A stretch of DNA of 64,000 nucleotides. Source: Cinnamomum chago. Lineage: Eukaryota > Streptophyta > Magnoliopsida > Laurales > Lauraceae. A model generated the notes under the pieces. The model saw only the letters and a program-made list of their open reading frames with translations, was not told the origin of the DNA and made no database searches. Numbering within the stretch: the stretch's first letter is position 1; the number at the start of each line of letters is the position of its first letter. Position numbers and translations under genes: made by a program. Below, one piece after another: positions 58,170 to 64,000 of the stretch. The DNA lies in contig CP142461.1 of the NCBI GenBank assembly GCA_038049695.1, positions 35,223,001 through 35,287,000 on the forward strand, read 5' to 3'.

Positions 58170-58995
58170 GAGTTTGCAAATCATGGTGACAGTCCTATGC
58201 CGGATATATAATACTTCAATGCAGTCAATGTATTGTGTTGTGTAATATCTAATATTTCACTCTTTATATGTTAAATTTGTGTCCATGCCATATTCTATGG
58301 CATATCCCATTAGTCTCTTTCATATAAGGATACAAATGGGTTGGATCCAGAACAGAACCATGGTGGATTTGGACCTCAATTTTATTTATAGATCCAGTTT
58401 TAGATCTAACATGAAACCTACAAAACCAATGTGTTCTATCCGGATCCAACAACAACTTAAAAAAATGGAATCCGATTCTAGATCTGGACTTAAAATAAGA
58501 TACCAGTGTTGTTTTGGTGGTGATAAGTAGACTAAAAATATTAATATAAGTAAGTTTTTAGACCCTTAAAGCTTATACATATACTTTTAATATCTAAATG
58601 TAATAATCTCGTATCCTTATCCTTCGGTTGAGATATACAAGGATCTGGTGATGGAGCCTATATGCATGGATCTGGATCGGATTCTCTCTGACCTAAAAAT
58701 AGGTTTCACATCTACTTTATTTGAAATTGGAGACTTCATATACTTGGATTGGATGATCGGAGAACCATGTGCAACCCTAAATATGTGAGTCTCATATTCA
58801 TATATAGGTCAAAATTAGGGTTTGCAATGGATAGGGCTTGCTTCTGTCCAAGTACACCACACCTCTCGTTGACCCAAAAGAGGCTTGCCTTGGCAAAAAG
58901 ATGAGTTGGTTCATTTAATTAACCCTCTTTGCTAAATTAGACCCTACCAAAAAAGCTAGAGATATCATGAGTTTCCACAAGCACACAGATTTAGG
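58170..58995. other. Non-coding stretch, possible old hAT-type remnant
   Basis: Motifs ggatacaaatgggttggatc (about 58327) and, inverted, gggttgcacatggttct (about 58770) resemble hAT ends, but no target duplication was found. Confidence 0.35.
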
Positions 58996-58997
58996 AC

Positions 58998-59150
58998 CTA
59001 TTCCTCTTCCCATTTGATAGCATTCAGCACCTTAATTGCATCTAACCAAATGTGGATCTTGGAGAATCCTCTAATTTTAGCCATCTTGAGTACAAAGGTG
59101 ACCAGTTTTTTGGCTTCCTTGGAAGAGGAGTCTCGGTCCTTTCGAAGACC
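58998..59150 (-). pseudogene. LINE RNase H fragment
   Basis: The minus frame reads EAKKLVTFVLKMAKIRGFSK, then IHIWLDAIKVLNAIK, matching the E-helix and third-aspartate strand of plant RNase H domains. It is short and isolated. Confidence 0.55.
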
Positions 59151-59935
59151 AAAAGGAAGACCACTACATGAAAACACAACCATAAGCAGACCCACCCCCG
59201 CACCCCCCACCCCCAACCCCCATTTTGTTATTTCTAATTTATTTCTTACTGGAATTCCTAACAAGAATTTCCCGTATCGGTTTTTCTTTTATTAACATCT
59301 TCACATACATGAATTCTTGAAATTCTGATAAAGAAATTCTGAATAAGAAACAAGTCCTTAAGATGATATTGGAAGACATCTTTCATTCCTATGATAGACA
59401 TAAACTTAGCTAGCTAGCCTTCTCTTAACCACGCCTACATTCTCTTGTAAGACTTTGATATCCATTACCAGTGACTCCTATCCTTAAATTAAATGGAAAC
59501 GAGATGTCGAAGAGCACTTAACACATGCAGGTGTCTGGGGGCAAGACATTGAATCTGGATGTAATGTCTCAAAAAAGGCACAAGTGGGTTGTCCCTGTTG
59601 CATGTCCTTGTCCCATATCTCTGTGCACATGCAGTTTCAAATAAAAGTAGTAGAAGGTGTCGATGCACTGATAGAGCAAACGCCAAACGAAGAAGAAAAG
59701 GTATGGACAATCCTTAAAATAACTAAATATATGGCTTAAGCTGGGGTTGATTGAGTCCATTCTAGCCATTCAACTCACCGTCGACCTAAATCAACCCAAC
59801 TAGTTGCAATATGACTCATCAAACCAACCCAACCTAGATCTGACCTGCTAATTATGGGTTTGAACCGACTTTTCTTTTTCCTTCTCGGTTGGTTTGAATC
59901 AGATAAATAAACGAGTTAGGAGTAGATTCAACCTA
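59151..59935. other. Non-coding stretch
   Basis: No gene or bounded element recognised. Confidence 0.4.
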
Positions 59936-59939
59936 TATA

Positions 59940-60196
59940 TGTCATCCCCAATTATTGTTGATATCAAGAATCTAATTTTGAATTTTTTTTTCCTAGAATC
60001 TTGAACTATGCAGCCAACTCACTGGCTAAATTTTGCTTTTTCATGTAATCGGGATATAAACTGAGAAAGGGCGTTGATGTTATTAGGATGAGGTTGCTGA
60101 TTGTAGCTCTTTTGTGGCGTCTTTTGTGAGTCTAGTTGTTTCTCTTCGTTCTTGCTTCTGGTTCCTTTAATGAAATTCTGTTAAAAAAAAAAAAAA
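59940..60196 (+). mobile_element. LINE 3' tail
   Basis: NYAANSLAKFCFFM followed by a stop (about 60007-60048) matches the last residues of plant LINE RNase H domains. A T-rich 3' UTR with tttaatgaaattctgtt and an A-run at 60182-60196 follows. Confidence 0.6.
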
Positions 60197-60221
60197 GACT
60201 ACATATGTCATCGAGTGTGGT

Positions 60222-60430
60222 TAACCACAGTTCCTCCCTCCCTCTTTCGGAGTTAGAGGTCTTGGTATTGACCCCGGTTTCCCTTCTTCAGGAATCGAAG
60301 ATTGAGTCCAGCAGTGCTATTATCTTGGGGCCACAGGAGTATTTACTCGGCTTCTCTCTGGGCCCGGAAGGATTAGTCCAACTCAAAGGGCTGGGAACCC
60401 TCCGATAGCAAAATAAATAAATAAATAAAA
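60222..60430 (+). mobile_element. Possible SINE with (taaa)n tail
   Basis: ttggtattgaccccggt is B-box-like and gaaggattagtccaactc resembles the 3' region of Au-type SINEs. The block ends in (aata)n at about 60411-60428. It follows directly on the LINE tail. Confidence 0.4.
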
Positions 60431-61813
60431 CCCGACTCGACTCATTGCCACACCTAATGCCAATTGATTTGGCTTTCACTAAAACATCATTATTATTCCT
60501 TATTTTATATATATATATATATATATAAAGCATTCATTACATAATCTATTTATATTTTTGACAGTAACATGATCACGACCACCATCTCAGCCACAGCCAC
60601 AAAATTTTATATAATCTCTGGTTGAGTTCTTGTCGGTTCGCTTGTGGGCTTGGCTCTGTGATGATATTTTAGGCTGATGGCCATAAATAGCTAGGCTGGA
60701 ATAGGCCTATATCTGTCTGAAGTCCCAAGTGATAAGCCAAACTCTACCAAAATAAAAGTGAAAAAGCCTATTTGACTCAACTAGGCCCAATAAGCCCAAC
60801 ATCTCATTAGTGAACCCAACGTTTCGTTGATTGGCTGGTCCTATACTGAGTTTAGGTCATGAGTGTGGTTTGGGCCTTAATATTAGCTTGTAAAAGCTGG
60901 GCCTCATCAGCTTTAGCCAGCAAATAGATCGAACCTGATTTCTGGTTACCTGAAAAGCCTGACCCAAAGTATTTGGTTGTATATAGGGGTACATATGGGA
61001 TCGGCCATCTCGGGCTTGATCTAGTCCCAGTCCATTTGGGCCAAGTATGGATATAAAACCTGGGACCATATATTAGTTGTGCCTGGCTTGGATTAAGTTA
61101 TAGAAATTACAAAGGCATGGCCTGGCTCACCAGAATGAGGGTTGCTTGTCATTTGCTAGAAAGCCCAACTAAAATATAAAAAGCCCGGCCTTAATGACTC
61201 GATGGGTGGTCTTGGGCCTGACACTTTCGGCCCATGTCAAGCTTGGATCAGGTACGGGCCTGCAATTCTAAAGTCAGCCAGACGTATGCCTCAGCACGGC
61301 CTGAACTGGCCATGAATTGGTGTGGACCATTTTTGGGCTCCAATCAAGTCCATACCCAAAAACCCGTCTACGTGTTGTGAAGCACCTTCACATGCGGGGA
61401 GAGCACTCGCACAAGGAAGGAGAGGTTGCTTGCACATGCGGGGAGAAAGAACTCACGTAAGGAAAGGATACCCACACACCCAGGGAGAGACCAAGGTAAC
61501 TATCCAATAATAACCTTCTAAATTGAGCTGTTTTTGGAAGTTCTTATACTATGGTCCATTCTAGTTACAAAGAATTGATAAAAGGGTTACGTTTTACATG
61601 TTAGTGCGGTAACATTTGCTTGGAAAAAAAATTCAGAAATATATAATTTTTTACTAAAGTTCATAAGTGTTAATTCCATGTTGATGCAAAAAGGAATTTT
61701 GTCAAGAAGTTTAAGCAAAGTCCATGAATTTAAGGCTGAGCAAAAGGGATCTAGCTTTGTAATATTTTCTTTCGAAAATGTGCACTCTCTCCCTCCATTC
61801 TACATCCTTGCAC
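60431..61813. other. Non-coding stretch
   Basis: (at)n at about 60508-60527; ggcctg/gcccaa-rich sequence up to 61350. A 36-bp motif with cacatgcggggaga is repeated near 61390 and 61432. No gene seen. Confidence 0.4.
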
Positions 61814-61816
61814 TAA

Positions 61817-62189
61817 AGGCACGTTTGTGTGTATGTCTCCATAAAAATAGTTCCGCATAAAAAGAACATTTTTTCCGACCGCACTAAATGTAGATTTTAC
61901 TCGGAATTACAGAAAACTTAGCTCATTTTTATGCTCCTTTTGGTAGAAAATCCACCGCACCAATCGTAAATTTTATTGGTGAAATGTTTTTCACCAATCT
62001 TCACTTTTCTAGTTCAAAATTGGTGAATCCAAAGTCTGCAGAAAACTTCCCATGTTCCGCAGAAAATCAAATCCGACACCCCTGTCCTCACAAAAAAGCA
62101 ACAGCACTAGAAACTTACTTTAGCTTGGAAAACCATTTTCGCCTTCCACTCTTTTTATATGGAAAATCATGTATATGGACGTGCCCTTG
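61817..62189. mobile_element. Tourist-type MITE (373 bp)
   Basis: The ends aggcacgtttgtgtgtatg and, inverted, caagggcacgtccatatacatg are similar. taa flanks both sides (61814-61816 and 62190-62192). Same family as the next element by its ends and cgcaga.aa motifs. Confidence 0.6.
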
Positions 62190-62985
62190 TAAGCAGTAGA
62201 CGTAGCGGAAGCATGGATTTGAATGAGTTAGCTGCTACACACGCGATAATGATTGCACTAGCTTGAATCAAGTACTAGATGTGGAGATCCGTAACTGTCT
62301 ATGAGAGACCAGTTACGAATGATTCACTCTTCACAATCCAAGGGCAAAATGAGCACCCAAGACATAAAAGATATGATAGATGGTTTAGATCTAGTGACGA
62401 TCCAAGGTCAAGGTCCCTGAACGTTGAAGATGTGATGGATGGTTTGAATCAATCTAGTGGAAGGAAGAGGGAAAAGGCTTTCCCAAAGGATCTCTCTTTC
62501 TTCTAATATAACTTGTTGTTGAGTGTTAGAGGGAGAATGGCAGGGAGACAAGGATAAGGAGTGAGAAAGAAGGAGAGGGACATGGAGAGGGAGAAACGAA
62601 GGAGAGGGACAGGGAGAGGGAGAAACGGAGGCGGCGGAGGGCAGTGGAGAGGGAGGGAGGGAGAGAGAGAGAGATGGGGAGAGAGGGCTGGGAAAGGGAG
62701 AGATAGAGAGACGGGGCAGGGAGGGGGGGGGGGGGCGGAGTTGAGATGCTCTGCACTCACTCTCTCTCATATCTATGTATAACCTTTTGGCTTATTGTGT
62801 GAGAAGCTCTTGATTCGAATTTGAATGAGAGATGATAATGATAGAGAGATGGAACAAATTTTCTCAATTTGAATTTGATTGGAGAGATGACAAGGATAGA
62901 GAGTTAGTTAAATTCAAAAAAATTCCTATCCCTATCACCGCCGAAACTCATTGTGAGAGGTGTCTCTTTGTGTTGGGGTCCACCC
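62190..62985. other. Non-coding stretch with a purine-rich tract
   Basis: Gagagg-type low-complexity sequence at about 62520-62760, with an 11-bp poly-G. The overlapping open frames of up to 120 codons on both strands are a by-product of this bias. Confidence 0.6.
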
Positions 62986-62989
62986 ATCA

Positions 62990-63300
62990 CAGATGCCAAC
63001 AACCCTAAGGTCACATTTGCCAACCAGACTTTTTACATTCCACAAAATCATGAAAACCCACATTTGGTAGTTGTAACTCCCCGAAGATTTGGATCAATCC
63101 TTCTCATGTCCGACCTCTCTCCATAGTACTTGAAAACCCTCACTTTCGTGGATTTGCACAACGATGTCAATTTTTCTCAACTATGTGCATCAATATGCAT
63201 TGAAATTGATGTGAGGTTCTTGTCTACAAAAATCCTTAGCAAGGAGTTCTTGTTCAAGGGGCAATGAGGAATCCTCCGATCTGCATATTCCTCATGTGTT
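62990..63300. repeat. Dispersed repeat, copy B (related copy at 730-1060)
   Basis: Shows tgccaacca, acattccacaaaatcatgaa, aacccacat, gatttggatc and attcctcat in the same order as copy A. The next MITE is inserted at its right edge. Confidence 0.4.
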
Positions 63301-63306
63301 ATCTAA

Positions 63307-63519
63307 GGGCATGTTTTTGTAGAGGCAACTTCCATAGAAAGATGAAATTGCCACATCAACAAATTCTATGGTTTTTAAATTCCTCAAAAATGGTTTTCTG
63401 AAAGCTAACGTGGCTAAAAAACATTTCTGCGGAAAACTGCCGCACCAAACACATGAAAAAGAAGTTTTCCGCAGAAAACTACAACCTTTTCCGTGGAAAT
63501 GAGCTACACAAACATGCCC
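63307..63519. mobile_element. Tourist-type MITE (213 bp)
   Basis: gggcatgtttttgtagaggc and, inverted, gggcatgtttgtgtagctc form the ends. taa lies on both sides (63304-63306 and 63520-63522). The interior has ttttccgcagaaaac and gcggaaaactgc palindromic motifs. No coding capacity. Confidence 0.75.
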
Positions 63520-63522
63520 TAA

Positions 63523-64000
63523 GGTATTCAAAGATTCCAAACACCTGGAATCCACCCTCGGAGATATCAAGGGAAAGAAGTATACGTGGACTATGTAAGC
63601 CTGAATCGCAAACGATTCCCCAGCCCAATGTGTAATAACAAGAGGGTTTTCGACCTGACCCAACTTTGGAACGTTTGTATTGGGGTTAACATTTAAATGA
63701 GTTGGATTCAGGCTAGCTTGGGTTTATGATTTACAACCTGGATTGGTAAGTGGGCTGGGTTTGGGTTAGATCCATGCTATCTATCCTGCATATATTTTTG
63801 ACAAGTAAACCTCCGAACCAATTCAAACCTGACTTGATAGACCTGATCCCACCACCCATTGCTACCCTAACTGATACATAAAGTGGCACATATATAGGCC
63901 TGGCTGAAGGTTATCAAAGTCTGTATTGTCTAGTTGATGGGCTTATTGTATAGGCCCAGATGCACTCTATGGGCCTGAAACTAAGGCATGTCACAATTGA
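63523..64000. other. Non-coding stretch
   Basis: Near 63830-63870, cctgatcccaccacccattgctaccctaa looks like the inverted form of a hAT end, but its partner would lie outside or has decayed. Confidence 0.35.

Noticed and set aside
58320-58790. Third hAT element
   Set aside because: The ends are only loosely similar and the flanking 8-mers do not match.
62408-62782. Overlapping 73-120 codon frames on both strands
   Set aside because: They are produced by a purine-rich low-complexity tract; no domain and extreme composition.

Overview
The window reads as nuclear DNA of a flowering plant. It is AT-rich, introns have GT-AG ends with plant-type consensus, and the two convincing genes belong to plant families. 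Most of the rest is transposon debris: tau-class GST sequence in a Mutator-like element, hAT, PIF/Harbinger and Mutator non-autonomous elements, tRNA-derived SINEs, L1-type LINE tails, TRIM elements and degenerate Ty3/gypsy. The species cannot be named from sequence alone; a woody, non-grass angiosperm (basal eudicot or magnoliid) is only a guess. No CRISPR, operon or bacterial feature is present.

Genes. (1) A complete four-exon gene on the + strand, 15363-18980, encodes a 762-residue plant-specific protein of unknown function with a proline run. It resembles the family I remember as Arabidopsis At4g26450. Upstream lie two TGGGCC boxes, a G-box, a telo-box and a probable 5' UTR intron. (2) A two-exon gene on the + strand, 43532-48400, encodes a nepenthesin-type aspartic protease of 458 residues. 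Its 31-codon signal-peptide exon is separated by a 3.5 kb intron from the catalytic exon. (3) A broken tau-class glutathione S-transferase exon at 6152-6497 sits inside a Mutator-like element (a Pack-MULE).

Layout. 0-14 kb: a TRIM (1304-1779), a hAT element with an 8-bp target duplication (1985-2905), a tandem Helitron-like repeat (3860-4552), the Pack-MULE (5446-6722), a foldback element (7267-7433), a Harbinger element with transposase remains (8286-9647), then featureless DNA. 14-19 kb: gene 1. 20-31 kb: a MITE, LINE tails, a gypsy-type LTR, and a degenerate gypsy gag-pol interrupted by inverted TRIM copies plus a 5S-rRNA-bearing Cassandra-like LTR. 34-40 kb: a LINE tail, a hAT element (35196-36198), a SINE split by a MITE, gypsy protease remains, and a MULE MITE (39454-40086). 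42-48 kb: a near-perfect hairpin element about 560 bp upstream of the protease gene, then the gene. 49-64 kb: a LINE on the - strand flanked by inverted copies of one repeat, several SINEs, and two TAA-flanked MITEs.

I see no wholly new multi-gene system. The most distinctive items are the Pack-MULE with its captured GST exon, the 57-bp-arm perfect hairpin with a 9-bp target duplication next to the protease promoter, and the nested TRIM/Cassandra-like insertion in a gypsy reverse transcriptase. All coordinates and alignments were read by eye; nothing was searched against a database.
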